A stretch of 64,000 nucleotides of DNA from Devosia sp. Root436 (GTDB lineage: Bacteria > Pseudomonadota > Alphaproteobacteria > Rhizobiales > Devosiaceae). Location: contig NZ_LMEM01000013.1 in assembly GCF_001426345.1 (NCBI RefSeq), positions 186,001 through 250,000 on the forward strand. Reading direction: 5' to 3'. Below the pieces are notes generated by a model. The model was given only the letters and a program-made list of their open reading frames with translations, searched no databases and was not told the DNA's origin. The translations under genes were made by a program, and so were the position numbers. Numbering within the stretch: the first letter of the stretch is position 1; each line of letters opens with the position of its first letter. Shown here piece by piece: positions 51,709-59,134 of this stretch.

Positions 51709-52643
51709 CAGGCCCCTCCATTGTTGGCTATGGCTGTCGCTGGCGGTTTCCAAGCTGGCAATGTCAGCCAGTTGTCGGGGAAGCCCATTGCATCGAGCTT
51801 TGCATGATCGCAGGAGGCGACAAGCTCGCGGAGCCGCTGGCGCCAATCAGAAGTCGGCGCCACAATCCCCATTAAATAGCCGAGCATCGCGAGCGTGTTG
51901 TAGAGTCGCCGTTCGGTGTGAGGATTCATGGCAAGCCTGAGCGACGACGGCGCGTTCGGTACCTTCATCGTCACCGTGAATTGCTTGTTCCAGAGCCTGC
52001 CGTGATGGGCGCAGATGTTGCGAACATAGGTCAGATGGTGAGCGCAGGATGCCAACACTTTTTCATCAAGGCCATAGACCTTGGCGACGGCCTGCCGATC
52101 AGCGCGCGCTTTGAGATTGCTGTACCATTTCGACAGTTGCCCAAGGGACATGATCTCCGAAATCATCCAGATGGGCGGATGCTCAGGGTCATCGTACTTG
52201 GTCTTGTAGTGCTTGATGAAGGTGTCCTTGGACCAGTCGATCTCATCGAGCAGGGAATTCAGGGCCCGTGCGAACTGGTCGCTTCGGGCGTAGAGGGCTG
52301 GGTCCAGGTAACCGTGCGGGCCGTACTGGATGGCCAGCCGATAGGCCCACGCGCCACGAAGTGAAACTTCAACGCGCTCGATCGCGTCCATGACCAGGAG
52401 CCTGAGCTGGCGATCGAAGACGTACAGGGATATGGCGTCGTCTAGAGAAGTTCCGTCGGCGAACTTGTGTTCACCGTCAACCTGCGCCGGCACTTCGAAT
52501 GGAAGCCAGTACGCCCTCAATCGATAGTAGCTGATGTGCTGCAGGTAATGGTCGGCCTTGCCCTTGTCGGGCACTGACATGCCGCGTCCTTCGAGCTTCT
52601 CGATCTGCCGCTGGATGGTCAGGGAGGGCTTGGTGAACTTCAT
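51708..52643 (-). CDS. Abi family (AbiF/AbiD, Abi_2) HEPN ribonuclease-like protein
   Basis: The protein is 311 aa from the ATG at 52643 (MKFTKPSLTIQRQI). It has the Abi_2 start (QIEKLEGRGM, HISYYRLRAYWLPFE) and the HEPN active-site motif RNICAHHGRLWN (R208-x4-H213). Proteins of this family cause abortive infection, and HEPN members are RNases. The stop overlaps the integrase start, so Abi and integrase are one unit. A hairpin RNA lies just upstream on the same strand (see 52661-52730). It is best read as an anti-phage locus carried by the element. Confidence 0.88.
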   Translation of the reverse strand: MKFTKPSLTIQRQIEKLEGRGMSVPDKGKADHYLQHISYYRLRAYWLPFEVPAQVDGEHKFADGTSLDDAISLYVFDRQLRLLVMDAIERVEVSLRGAWAYRLAIQYGPHGYLDPALYARSDQFARALNSLLDEIDWSKDTFIKHYKTKYDDPEHPPIWMISEIMSLGQLSKWYSNLKARADRQAVAKVYGLDEKVLASCAHHLTYVRNICAHHGRLWNKQFTVTMKVPNAPSSLRLAMNPHTERRLYNTLAMLGYLMGIVAPTSDWRQRLRELVASCDHAKLDAMGFPDNWLTLPAWKPPATAIANNGGA

Positions 52644-52660
52644 CGTGTCACCAGAGGCCA

Positions 52661-52730
52661 GAAACAAGAAACCCGCCGGGGTGCGCAGTACGAAGCCGAG
52701 GCTCCGTCCGAGGCGTGGCGGGTCTTGTTG
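52661..52730 (-). ncRNA. Candidate abiF-type structured RNA upstream of the Abi gene
   Basis: On the minus strand this stretch folds into a long stem: AACAAGACCCGCC (52729-52717) with GGCGGG-TT-TCTTGTT (52677-52663), a 13-bp stem with a 2-nt bulge. The loop between holds two CCTCGG repeats. The 3' arm runs into TTTC, which may double as a terminator. A TATATC box (52740-52735) lies just ahead. A conserved abiF RNA motif is known near Abi genes. Assignment to that family is from memory, without a covariance search. Confidence 0.6.
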
Positions 52731-52734
52731 GGGA

Positions 52735-52763
52735 GATATATGCTTGAGACGGCCCTTGGTTGC
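52735..52763 (-). promoter_or_regulatory. Possible promoter of the Abi-associated RNA
   Basis: On the minus strand a TTGCAA (52765-52760 region) precedes TATATC (52740-52735) with about 19 bp of spacing, which is longer than ideal. The predicted start would be near 52729, exactly at the base of the RNA stem. Confidence 0.35.
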
Positions 52764-52854
52764 AAGGCATTCTTTGTGAACATTTTGTTACAGCGCCTGA
52801 AGGAACCTGCCAGGATTTCATCGCCCTTAGTCGTCCAGAGGCGTTTGCGGACGC

Positions 52855-53295
52855 TCACTTGGTCTTGCCTTCATCCAGCGCCGCAAGAGCGGCAGTCCGC
52901 TTGTCCCTCGCGTTTTTAAGGCCTTCCCTTACCGTCTCGATACGATCCATAGCCACCGCCTGGTCACCGTCGCCATAGATAGCTCTGGCCTTGCCGAGCA
53001 TCTGAACATCGCCGGCTAAGGGGATTGCGATGTCGGCGATCTGGTTTGCTGTCAGCCGCTTGGGTTCGGATGCGTGAATCCGAGCAGCAAGTTCCTGCAT
53101 CCCGTCTGCCCTATCATCGTAGATGAGTGCCATCTGGCAAAGACGGCGGATAGCCTCGGCTCTGGACCTTATGCGATGCGCGAAGCCCCAATCGTCGAGC
53201 GCTCTCGCCTCCGATTCGGACAGCATCATCTGAAATTTGATCGTTTTCAGTTCGTCCTTGGCCAACTCTCGGTCCCCAGATTGAGCCTCAAACAT
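52855..53295 (-). CDS. Ribbon-helix-helix-like phage protein
   Basis: The protein is 146 aa from the ATG at 53295; a TTG at 53319 would add 8 residues. The N-terminal part TIKFQMMLSESEARALDDWG followed by SRAEAIRRLCQMAL fits a ribbon-helix-helix fold. The rest is helical (DKRTAALAALDEGK at the end). It is divergent from another RHH gene, with an inverted repeat between them. A repressor or antitoxin-like role is plausible. The exact function is unknown. Confidence 0.6.
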   Translation of the reverse strand: MFEAQSGDRELAKDELKTIKFQMMLSESEARALDDWGFAHRIRSRAEAIRRLCQMALIYDDRADGMQELAARIHASEPKRLTANQIADIAIPLAGDVQMLGKARAIYGDGDQAVAMDRIETVREGLKNARDKRTAALAALDEGKTK

Positions 53296-53326
53296 AGGGC
53301 AGTCATGGAAGAACCTCAATAGATGG

Positions 53327-53403
53327 AACTTCCATCACTTTGTTGACAAGTTGAATGAACCCCGCTAACCATACCTCCATTCCTAATGGAAGTGATGGAA
53401 GTT
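53327..53403. promoter_or_regulatory. Inverted 14-bp operator pair between two RHH genes
   Basis: AACTTCCATCACTT (53327-53340) and its exact reverse complement AAGTGATGGAAGTT (53390-53403) lie 49 bp apart. A perfect ATGGAACTTCCAT dyad overlaps the left copy, and further ATGGAA words flank the right. A TTGACA (53343-53348) lies between them. RHH repressors bind such repeated short sites, so this is probably the control region of both genes. Confidence 0.6.
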
Positions 53404-53592
53404 ATGGACACCAACGAACTTAAGACGGAGCGGCTTTTGCTAATGATCGAGCCCGGGCTGATCAATCGCATCGATGATTATCGGTACGAGAACCGCATCC
53501 CCAGCCGTGCGGCCGCGGTGCGCGAGCTGATGCTCAAGGCGCTACCTCAAAACAAATCGGCCGAGGCAGCTTCCGCTACCCCGGCCGAATGA
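53404..53592 (+). CDS. Small ribbon-helix-helix protein
   Basis: The protein is 62 aa from the ATG at 53404 (MDTNELKTERLLLMI); in-frame ATGs at 53386 and 53395 lie inside the operator-like repeats. The RHH pattern is TERLLLMIEPGLINRIDDYR followed by PSRAAAVRELMLKAL. It resembles Arc/CopG-type repressors. The gene precedes the Rha gene by 49 bp and may control the early operon. Confidence 0.72.
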   Translation: MDTNELKTERLLLMIEPGLINRIDDYRYENRIPSRAAAVRELMLKALPQNKSAEAASATPAE

Positions 53593-53641
53593 ACCGCTGC
53601 CCTGGCAGGCAGCAATCCCAACATCATTGAAAGTCAACAAG

Positions 53642-54568
53642 ATGCAATCTGCATATAGCAGTTCGCAGGCCGAACTTCTACGCCCTGACGAACACCCCCT
53701 CACCATGTCGAGCAGCGATATCGCCAAGCTCACCCACAAGCGCCATGACAACGTGAAACGCACCATCGTCGCCCTTGCCGATGCAGGTGTGATGACGCTT
53801 CCTCAAATTGAGGAAACGTCTTTCCTCGATACCAAGGGAAAGGCCCAGTACACCACCGCCTATCGGCTGATCGAGCGCGACACCTATGTCGTGGTCGCCA
53901 AACTCTCTCCCAAGTTCATGGCCGCAGTCGTGGACGAGTGGATCGATCTGCGCGGCGGAATTTCGCTCCACGGTGGAGCGAAATTCGACCTGATCGAGTT
54001 CGCCGACCGCGCTCGTACCGACATCGAAGCCGTCCGCGACCTCATTGCCCGCGAAGGTCACGGGACACGCGGCGCCCTGATCAAGGCGGTGAAGGAACTG
54101 GCCGGCAATCCGATCGGCGCCCTCAAGTCCTATCTCGACGATCGCTTCATGGCCTCGCGTGAGCGGGACAAGATGGTGATCGGCAGCTTGGCGACGCTCG
54201 ATAGGTCGGTTGGCCAGGTGCTCGCTCTCGCCCGGCGAGCGCTCGAGCCTGATGCTTTCGTTGCCGGCGATTGGGTGGCCGTAAGCGGCGTCTATGCCCT
54301 CGCCGGCGTCAACGGCCCAGTCCCTCGCCAGAAGTCGCTCAGCGCCCGCCTGACGGTATCCCTGGTGGCATTCTGCATCGAGACCCATCGTCAGATGGAC
54401 ATGCGAGGCATCAACTTCGATCGCAAAGTCCACCTCTACCGCGCCACTGCTGTCCGCGCATGGCTCAAGGATCGCGGCAAGGCACTGATTGACCAGCACA
54501 TCGCCAAGCACTCTGCTCAGACGGTGATCGCCTTCCCCGGCCAGCCGGTGGAAGGGGGTGCGAAGTGA
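53642..54568 (+). CDS. Rha family phage regulatory protein
   Basis: The protein is 308 aa from the ATG at 53642; a TTG at 53627 is in frame. The N-terminal Rha domain is clear: MSSSDIAKLTHKRHDNVKRT, AYRLIERDTYVVVAKLSPKF and MAAVVDEW. Rha proteins are phage regulators that interfere with growth in some hosts. A long C-terminal part with AKELAG-like helices follows. It is the first gene of a chain of overlapping early genes. Confidence 0.85.
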   Translation: MQSAYSSSQAELLRPDEHPLTMSSSDIAKLTHKRHDNVKRTIVALADAGVMTLPQIEETSFLDTKGKAQYTTAYRLIERDTYVVVAKLSPKFMAAVVDEWIDLRGGISLHGGAKFDLIEFADRARTDIEAVRDLIAREGHGTRGALIKAVKELAGNPIGALKSYLDDRFMASRERDKMVIGSLATLDRSVGQVLALARRALEPDAFVAGDWVAVSGVYALAGVNGPVPRQKSLSARLTVSLVAFCIETHRQMDMRGINFDRKVHLYRATAVRAWLKDRGKALIDQHIAKHSAQTVIAFPGQPVEGGAK

Positions 54569-55419
54569 GCGGCCCGCGCGGGGAAGCCCGCCCGGTCGAG
54601 CCCGGAATGTCGCGGCGTGTTGCACTGACGGGCATGGGGGCGGCACTTTCTTCGGCGGCTCTCGGTGCTGCTACAGTGCCGGCCCTTGCCGCAGCGCCAG
54701 GTGCCGATGATCCTGAGACGATTGGCCTCTCGGGGTTGGCGCTGGCGGCCGTGCACATCGAGCGCGCCGTCCAGGCCATGGCTCCGGTCACGTTCGGCCG
54801 CTGGTCGGTCAAAATTCATTCGGGCCAGCCTGACCAGTCATGGTGCTTCCACCAGGAAACCAATCTGGTGCTGCGGGCCATCAACCTTCATCGGCGTGCC
54901 AGCGAAGCTGTCGATCAGGCTCTTGAGCGCCGTAACGCCGCTCAGGCCCGAATGGAGGCAAACCCTCGCTACGAATGGCGCCCCCGGGTTCAGGTGGGTC
55001 AGTACGTTGCCATGGGTGGAAACCCGGGGGCCCCGATCTACGCCTACGATGTCGATGACATTGAGCGTCACAGCAAGCAGTGGCAAGGGCTGGGCCTCGC
55101 GCTGCATCGTCCTGAAGAAGCCGAGGCCTACCGTGTGAAATTCGCCGGCCTGCGCGATGAGCTTGAAGCTAAGCTGAGGCGGAAGAAGCGCATCGAATAT
55201 CGCTCCGGCTACTCCGCAGCTGACAAGGCGCTCTCCGCAGCTTGGCGGGCCGAAGAGGTGGCCGCCATTGCGTTGGTGCTGGTTCAGCCCGCCACGCCCC
55301 GCGATGAGGCTGAAAAGCGCGCCTACATTCGCGGCAAGCCCAGCTTCGAAATGAACAATTGGGACGTCGAGACCCTGTTCGATGCACTGAGAGCAAACGT
55401 TGGGGGGCTGCGGTCATGA
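54565..55419 (+). CDS. Unknown phage-encoded protein with a Tat-like leader
   Basis: The protein is 284 aa from a GTG overlapping the Rha stop. The N-terminus has SRRVALTGMGAALSSAALGA, a twin-Arg plus hydrophobic stretch ending near ALAAAPGA, as in a Tat signal peptide. The mature part is helical with many Arg/Glu (LRDELEAKLRRKKRIEYRSG). I recognise no family. It is followed by a second gene with a similar leader. Confidence 0.6.
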   Translation: MSGPRGEARPVEPGMSRRVALTGMGAALSSAALGAATVPALAAAPGADDPETIGLSGLALAAVHIERAVQAMAPVTFGRWSVKIHSGQPDQSWCFHQETNLVLRAINLHRRASEAVDQALERRNAAQARMEANPRYEWRPRVQVGQYVAMGGNPGAPIYAYDVDDIERHSKQWQGLGLALHRPEEAEAYRVKFAGLRDELEAKLRRKKRIEYRSGYSAADKALSAAWRAEEVAAIALVLVQPATPRDEAEKRAYIRGKPSFEMNNWDVETLFDALRANVGGLRS

Positions 55420-55823
55420 GCATGATCACCCGCCGCCTTATGATCCAGGCTCTGCCGTTCATCGGCGCTGCCGCTGGCATCCCTGTCGCGCTGGCGGTCC
55501 CCACCGAAGCGAACGAGGCCCAGTCAGCGCAAGAGCAGATCGACCACCATGTTGCGGAGCTGGTGAAGCTCATCACCGACACCGCCGGCCCTTGCGATGG
55601 GTGGCGCCTGTATATCAGTTCGAACCCATGGGATCACCCCGAGCCCTTCCTGCGCGCCGAGCGCTTCTGGCGCGTCAATGAGCGCATGCGGGATGGTAGC
55701 CCGCGGACCATGCTAGTTGACCGCATGCGGACCTTCAATCATCGCACTGGCGAGCATAACGACTACGACCCGATGATCGACCTCGCCGGCTGGGTGCCCA
55801 AGGCGGGAGGCATCAATGTCTGA
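55416..55823 (+). CDS. Unknown phage-encoded protein with a second Tat-like leader
   Basis: The protein is 135 aa from the ATG at 55416, overlapping the previous stop (ATGA). The leader MITRRLMIQALPFIGAAAGI is twin-Arg-like and ends near AVPTEA. The rest is short, with WRLYISSNPWDHPEPFLRAE. I know no family. Two consecutive genes with export-like leaders in a phage early operon is unusual. Confidence 0.58.
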   Translation: MSMITRRLMIQALPFIGAAAGIPVALAVPTEANEAQSAQEQIDHHVAELVKLITDTAGPCDGWRLYISSNPWDHPEPFLRAERFWRVNERMRDGSPRTMLVDRMRTFNHRTGEHNDYDPMIDLAGWVPKAGGINV

Positions 55824-56103
55824 CCCGCTGCTCAAAGCCATCGCCGACTATCGTGCCGGCCTCGCCGCTTACAGCGCAACGCCGGACGTGGTGACCAATG
55901 CGCTGGAGCAGGAGGTCATCGCCTGCACCTATGGCCCGCCAAGGGCCGTGCTGAACGAGTGGAAATTGCCGGCACAATCGCTGGCCGAGGTCCACCAGGC
56001 AATTCGAGTTGCCCTGGATGAGGGTGTCGTCTCCGATGTGCAGGAACGGATGCTGGAAGCGGCCCTGGGCTTCTTTGAGGAAATGGGGGGTGCCAATGGC
56101 TGA
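55816..56103 (+). CDS. Unknown phage protein, 95 aa
   Basis: It overlaps the previous gene by 8 bp and the next by 8 bp. It is a soluble helical protein (LKAIADYRAGLAAYSATPDV, VHQAIRVALDEGVVSDVQER). No family is recognised, and there is no signal or metal motif. Its place in the operon is the only clue. Confidence 0.58.
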   Translation: MSDPLLKAIADYRAGLAAYSATPDVVTNALEQEVIACTYGPPRAVLNEWKLPAQSLAEVHQAIRVALDEGVVSDVQERMLEAALGFFEEMGGANG

Positions 56104-56422
56104 TCGGCCCGAAACCCTCGCCGACGATCTGATCTGGGGGGTGGCGTCAATCGCCGCCTTCATCGGCCGCACGCCGCGGCAGACATGGGAAGCACTCGAC
56201 AAGGGGCAACTGCCGGCCCGCCAAGTCAATGGCCGCTGGTGCGTCAGCCGAAGCCGCCTGCGGACGTTCTTCGCTGGCGTGGACATCGGGGAGGCGCAGA
56301 GCGCTTCCCCGGCTCCTGAGCCTCCGCTGGCGATGCCTAAGCCCTCGAAGGCCACAGGCAAGCACAAGCGCGCGACGGCAACGATCCACAAGCTCACGCC
56401 ACGCAAAGGGAGGGCAGCATGA
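56096..56422 (+). CDS. Helix-turn-helix DNA-binding phage protein (excisionase-like fold)
   Basis: The protein is 108 aa from the ATG at 56096. The segment WGVASIAAFIGRTPRQTWEA...GQLPARQVNGRWCVSRSRL is a MerR/excisionase-type winged helix. A basic Lys-rich tail (KATGKHKRATATIHKLTPRK) follows. It may be the excisionase or a terminase-like small regulator; the first is the simpler reading. It overlaps its neighbours at both ends. Confidence 0.65.
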   Translation: MADRPETLADDLIWGVASIAAFIGRTPRQTWEALDKGQLPARQVNGRWCVSRSRLRTFFAGVDIGEAQSASPAPEPPLAMPKPSKATGKHKRATATIHKLTPRKGRAA

Positions 56423-56515
56423 AATTCCGGCTGACCGAATTGGCCCTGGGCCGTCCTCGGCGCCCTCGCCATCGACTTTGCAGTCGTCCTTGTCCTGTTT
56501 GGAGTGGGGCCATGA
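56419..56515 (+). pseudogene. Possible frameshifted small membrane peptide gene
   Basis: An ATG overlaps the preceding stop (ATGA) and gives MKFRLTELALG. After one extra base the next frame reads VLGALAIDFAVVLVLFGVGP and stops at a TGA that overlaps the ATG of the HTH gene at 56512. Joined, they make a 31-residue one-helix membrane peptide that exactly fills the 89-bp gap. It is either a frameshifted gene, a sequencing error or chance. Confidence 0.35.
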
Positions 56516-56757
56516 TCCGTCCTTTTCAAATCCGCGCCGGCCGGGCTTTGCTCGGCTGGTCCGCCGCCGATCTGGCCAAGGCCGCCGGCATATCGGTCTC
56601 GTCCATCACGCGGGCCGAGACGGCCGATGGCCCGGTGCCGCTTAAGGCTGACAGCCTCGTCCTGGTGATCCGCGCCCTGCGGCGTGCCGGCGTCGACTTC
56701 GTCAAACAGGGCGAAAAGATCGGCGTGGTGCTGGACACTTCGAAGGTGAGCTCATGA
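56512..56757 (+). CDS. XRE-type helix-turn-helix regulator
   Basis: The protein is 81 aa from the ATG at 56512, with a GGAGTGGGG ribosome site; the frame continues upstream to 56419, but those codons do not look like this family. The HTH is QIRAGRALLGWSAADLAKAA...SVSSITRAE, as in Cro/CI-like proteins. A phage repressor or Cro role is possible. It overlaps the next gene by 4 bp. Confidence 0.78.
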   Translation: MIRPFQIRAGRALLGWSAADLAKAAGISVSSITRAETADGPVPLKADSLVLVIRALRRAGVDFVKQGEKIGVVLDTSKVSS

Positions 56758-57236
56758 AGCGGCCTTCCGAAATCCTCGCCGGCGGGAAGCCCGGCCAACG
56801 GGCCCCCTGGTTCTCGCTGCCGTTGGTGCGCTTCGATGAAACCATCGGGCCGCTGGCCGACGGTATCCGGTCTTTGCCAGATGACCTGCTAGCCACCGAA
56901 ATCGATCAGCTCGTGTCGATTTGTTCCGAAGGTGGCGGCCACCATGGCGAGCGCTTGATGCTCGGCATCTACGACGCTGAGTTGGCCCGTCGTGGTGACC
57001 CGACGATGCAATTTGACCAGGCGCTCGACCTGGCCTTGTTCCGCATCGAGCGCCAGACCAACGATGCCGATCGACGGGTTGTCGAAGACATAGGCCGTCG
57101 CATTTTCGCAGCCGGCGGGCGGGTGGCACTGGTCGCCGCCTATCGCCGAATGATGGCGCTGGCCCGGCCAAAGAAGCGATCGGTTCGGGAGAAGATGCTG
57201 GCCAAGCGGTGGAGTGGAATCGGTGGCGCGCAATGA
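56754..57236 (+). CDS. Unknown phage protein, 160 aa
   Basis: It starts with an ATGA overlap to the HTH gene. It is a soluble, helical protein with a VRFDETIGPLADGIRSLPDD segment and a basic C-terminus (RPKKRSVREKMLAKRWSG). No family, metal site or catalytic motif was recognised. Confidence 0.55.
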   Translation: MKRPSEILAGGKPGQRAPWFSLPLVRFDETIGPLADGIRSLPDDLLATEIDQLVSICSEGGGHHGERLMLGIYDAELARRGDPTMQFDQALDLALFRIERQTNDADRRVVEDIGRRIFAAGGRVALVAAYRRMMALARPKKRSVREKMLAKRWSGIGGAQ

Positions 57237-57535
57237 TCATTGATCATTCAACGACGGACAAATTGATCAACGGGATGCTCGCTGACCGGAGGCTCTCACC
57301 TTCTGCATTTCGGGTGGGTGTGTGGCTGGCCGTATACATGGCACGCAGCGCGGCACCTGTGGCTGATCCGTCAATCGCAGAAATCGCCGAGGAGCTTCAC
57401 ATCAGCGCTCGCTATACCTCGTCGTGCTTGGCGCAGCTACGCAAGGCAGGGTGGGTTACTTGGGTTAGGCCGAACCGACAGACTACAAACGAATATAGGT
57501 TTGACCTCTTGAACATCGGGAGGGGCACGCAGTGA
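57233..57535 (+). CDS. Winged-helix phage protein
   Basis: The protein is 100 aa from the ATG at 57233 (MIIDHSTTDKLI). The core SAFRVGVWLAVYMA, SIAEIAEELHISARYTSSCL and LRKAGWVTWV fits a winged helix of the MarR/replication-initiator type. It overlaps the genes on both sides. A role in replication control is possible; nothing more can be said. Confidence 0.62.
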   Translation: MIIDHSTTDKLINGMLADRRLSPSAFRVGVWLAVYMARSAAPVADPSIAEIAEELHISARYTSSCLAQLRKAGWVTWVRPNRQTTNEYRFDLLNIGRGTQ

Positions 57536-58191
57536 GCAGGTCAACTCCGCCCCGTTATACACCTGATGAAATCATGGGTCTTGAACTGAGAAAATATCTC
57601 ACCCGCATCTACCGCGCGCGAAAGCGCGAGGGTCTTGCGATAGGTGGCCTCGACGGTTGGGCAAGGGCCATATGCTATGTCTCTGCCCGCGTTGATACCG
57701 CCGTGAATTTACGGTCGGTGACCAGGCACTGCCTCCGTGTCGGCATCGATATTCCTGATACCATCTTGGAGCCAGTGGTTCGCGAGGTCGCCGCCGCGCG
57801 AGCGGCCGGCGCCTTGACCTTCAGTTCAGCATTGGTTGGCGAGATGATTCAGCTCACCGCTGCCGAGCGTGAAGAGCACGAGGTCAGGCGACTTATCGAT
57901 GCTTGCGACCAGCCCGCCGATGATCGGCGCCGAGCCACGGCCCGAGAACGAAGTGCAAAACGCCGTGCTGATCGCGGGGGTAAGCCCCGCTCAGCATCAT
58001 TCCAGGCCACTAAACCTTGGATTGCTGAAGGCAAAACCCGCACCGCTTGGTTCGAGGAGCGGCGGCGTCTCGGACTAACACGTCACAGCCACCCAGATAT
58101 ATTTATAAGGAAGAAGGGTGATCGTGACGAAACAGTCCAGAACACCAGTGATCGTGACGAAACAGTCCAAGATAACGAGGTGGTCGAATGA
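57532..58191 (+). CDS. Unknown phage protein with C-terminal duplicated segment
   Basis: The protein is 219 aa from a GTG overlapping the previous stop. It begins RSTPPRYTPDEIMGLELRKY and has a basic, Arg-rich middle (DRRRATARERSAKRRADRGG). The C-terminus repeats SDRDETVQ/GDRDETVQ twice, due to a 22-bp direct repeat in the DNA. A nucleic-acid-binding or replication role is possible from charge and place. No family recognised. Confidence 0.55.
   Translation: MSRSTPPRYTPDEIMGLELRKYLTRIYRARKREGLAIGGLDGWARAICYVSARVDTAVNLRSVTRHCLRVGIDIPDTILEPVVREVAAARAAGALTFSSALVGEMIQLTAAEREEHEVRRLIDACDQPADDRRRATARERSAKRRADRGGKPRSASFQATKPWIAEGKTRTAWFEERRRLGLTRHSHPDIFIRKKGDRDETVQNTSDRDETVQDNEVVE
58118..58169. repeat. 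Two 22-bp direct repeats, 30-bp period
   Basis: Copies at 58118-58139 and 58148-58169 (GTGATCGTGACGAAACAGTC plus two bases) are identical and in the same reading frame. They could be a recent in-frame duplication or a pair of protein-binding iterons. Confidence 0.7.
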
Positions 58192-58535
58192 CCAAATCAG
58201 CGACCCCCGACTGGCTCCAAGTCGCCGCCGACGCATCGGCGAGGGACGCATTTCTGGCATGGTCCGAGTGCGAGGACTTCTCCGTTTACGCTGACCGGCG
58301 ATGGGCCATCATGCATTCCGCAAGGGCGCTCGGCGATGACTATGAAAGATGGTCGATTTTGTTCGAGGGACGATTGGCCGAGTTGATTGGCGCGGCTGCA
58401 GGGGTGGTCAGCGCTGAGCGAGCGCGCGCTGCCCAGATCGTGGCCACCTATCTCGATCATCCCAACCTGGCCGGCAATGACCTGGCCTTACACCTCATCG
58501 CCGAAATGGTCACCGCCATCAGGAGCCAGACTTGA
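58188..58535 (+). CDS. Unknown phage protein, 115 aa
   Basis: It overlaps its neighbours by 4 bp at both ends. It is acidic and helical (WLQVAADASARDAFLAWSEC, ERARAAQIVATYLDHPNLAG). No family recognised and no clear motif. Confidence 0.55.
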   Translation: MTKSATPDWLQVAADASARDAFLAWSECEDFSVYADRRWAIMHSARALGDDYERWSILFEGRLAELIGAAAGVVSAERARAAQIVATYLDHPNLAGNDLALHLIAEMVTAIRSQT

Positions 58536-59062
58536 ACCTCCATGTCCCGCCATACGCCCTCATCGATCGCCCACTGTGGACGCCCGACACAGTCAAGGAG
58601 GCGCTGGTCGATGCCTTCGCCACAATAGAGCGCACCACGCCTCGCGTCGGCCCGACGCGCGCCGTCCAGCAGATATTCCGCGGCAAGAACCCGGAGGAGG
58701 TCGCCCTGATCCGACTTCTGAACGATGACCAACTGGCGTTCCTGCGCGCCGGAGCGAAGCAACGCCCGGCGCGGGTCACGCCGCAGGACATCAGCCAGGC
58801 CGAAGCGGTAGTGCTTGGCACCGATGAACACCCGGCATGGCTCGCCACCCTCGATGATGAGCATCGACCCAAGCTCGTTCTGTGGGTGCTGCACGAGGTC
58901 GGCAAGGATCTCGGCATCAGGCAGAAAACTCTTCGCCAGCGGTGCGAGCAACTGAGGTGGGCGAAGCGATCCTTCTATCGCCATGTCGATAGTGCCGCGG
59001 GCAAGATAGCGGTTCGACTAAATCGAGATGGCATCGAGGCATGGCTAGAGCCACGTCGCTGA
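58532..59062 (+). CDS. Phage protein with C-terminal HTH-like region (DUF6362-like)
   Basis: The protein is 176 aa from a TTG that overlaps the previous stop; a later start cannot be ruled out. The N-terminal WTPDTVKEALVDAFATIERT and the C-terminal RCEQLRWAKRSFYRHVDSAA recall the DUF6362-type phage proteins, some with a helix-turn-helix. This assignment is uncertain. It is the last gene of the early chain. Confidence 0.5.
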   Translation: MNLHVPPYALIDRPLWTPDTVKEALVDAFATIERTTPRVGPTRAVQQIFRGKNPEEVALIRLLNDDQLAFLRAGAKQRPARVTPQDISQAEAVVLGTDEHPAWLATLDDEHRPKLVLWVLHEVGKDLGIRQKTLRQRCEQLRWAKRSFYRHVDSAAGKIAVRLNRDGIEAWLEPRR

Positions 59063-59134
59063 CGCGAAACTGCTCAGAAGGCTTAGATTTCTGGACTTCT
59101 GCAATGATCATCGCCACCTTCCCCTGACACGCAC

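Noticed and set aside
58118-58169. Direct repeats considered as a CRISPR array
   Set aside because: Only two units with an 8-base gap, inside a coding frame; no cas genes in the window.
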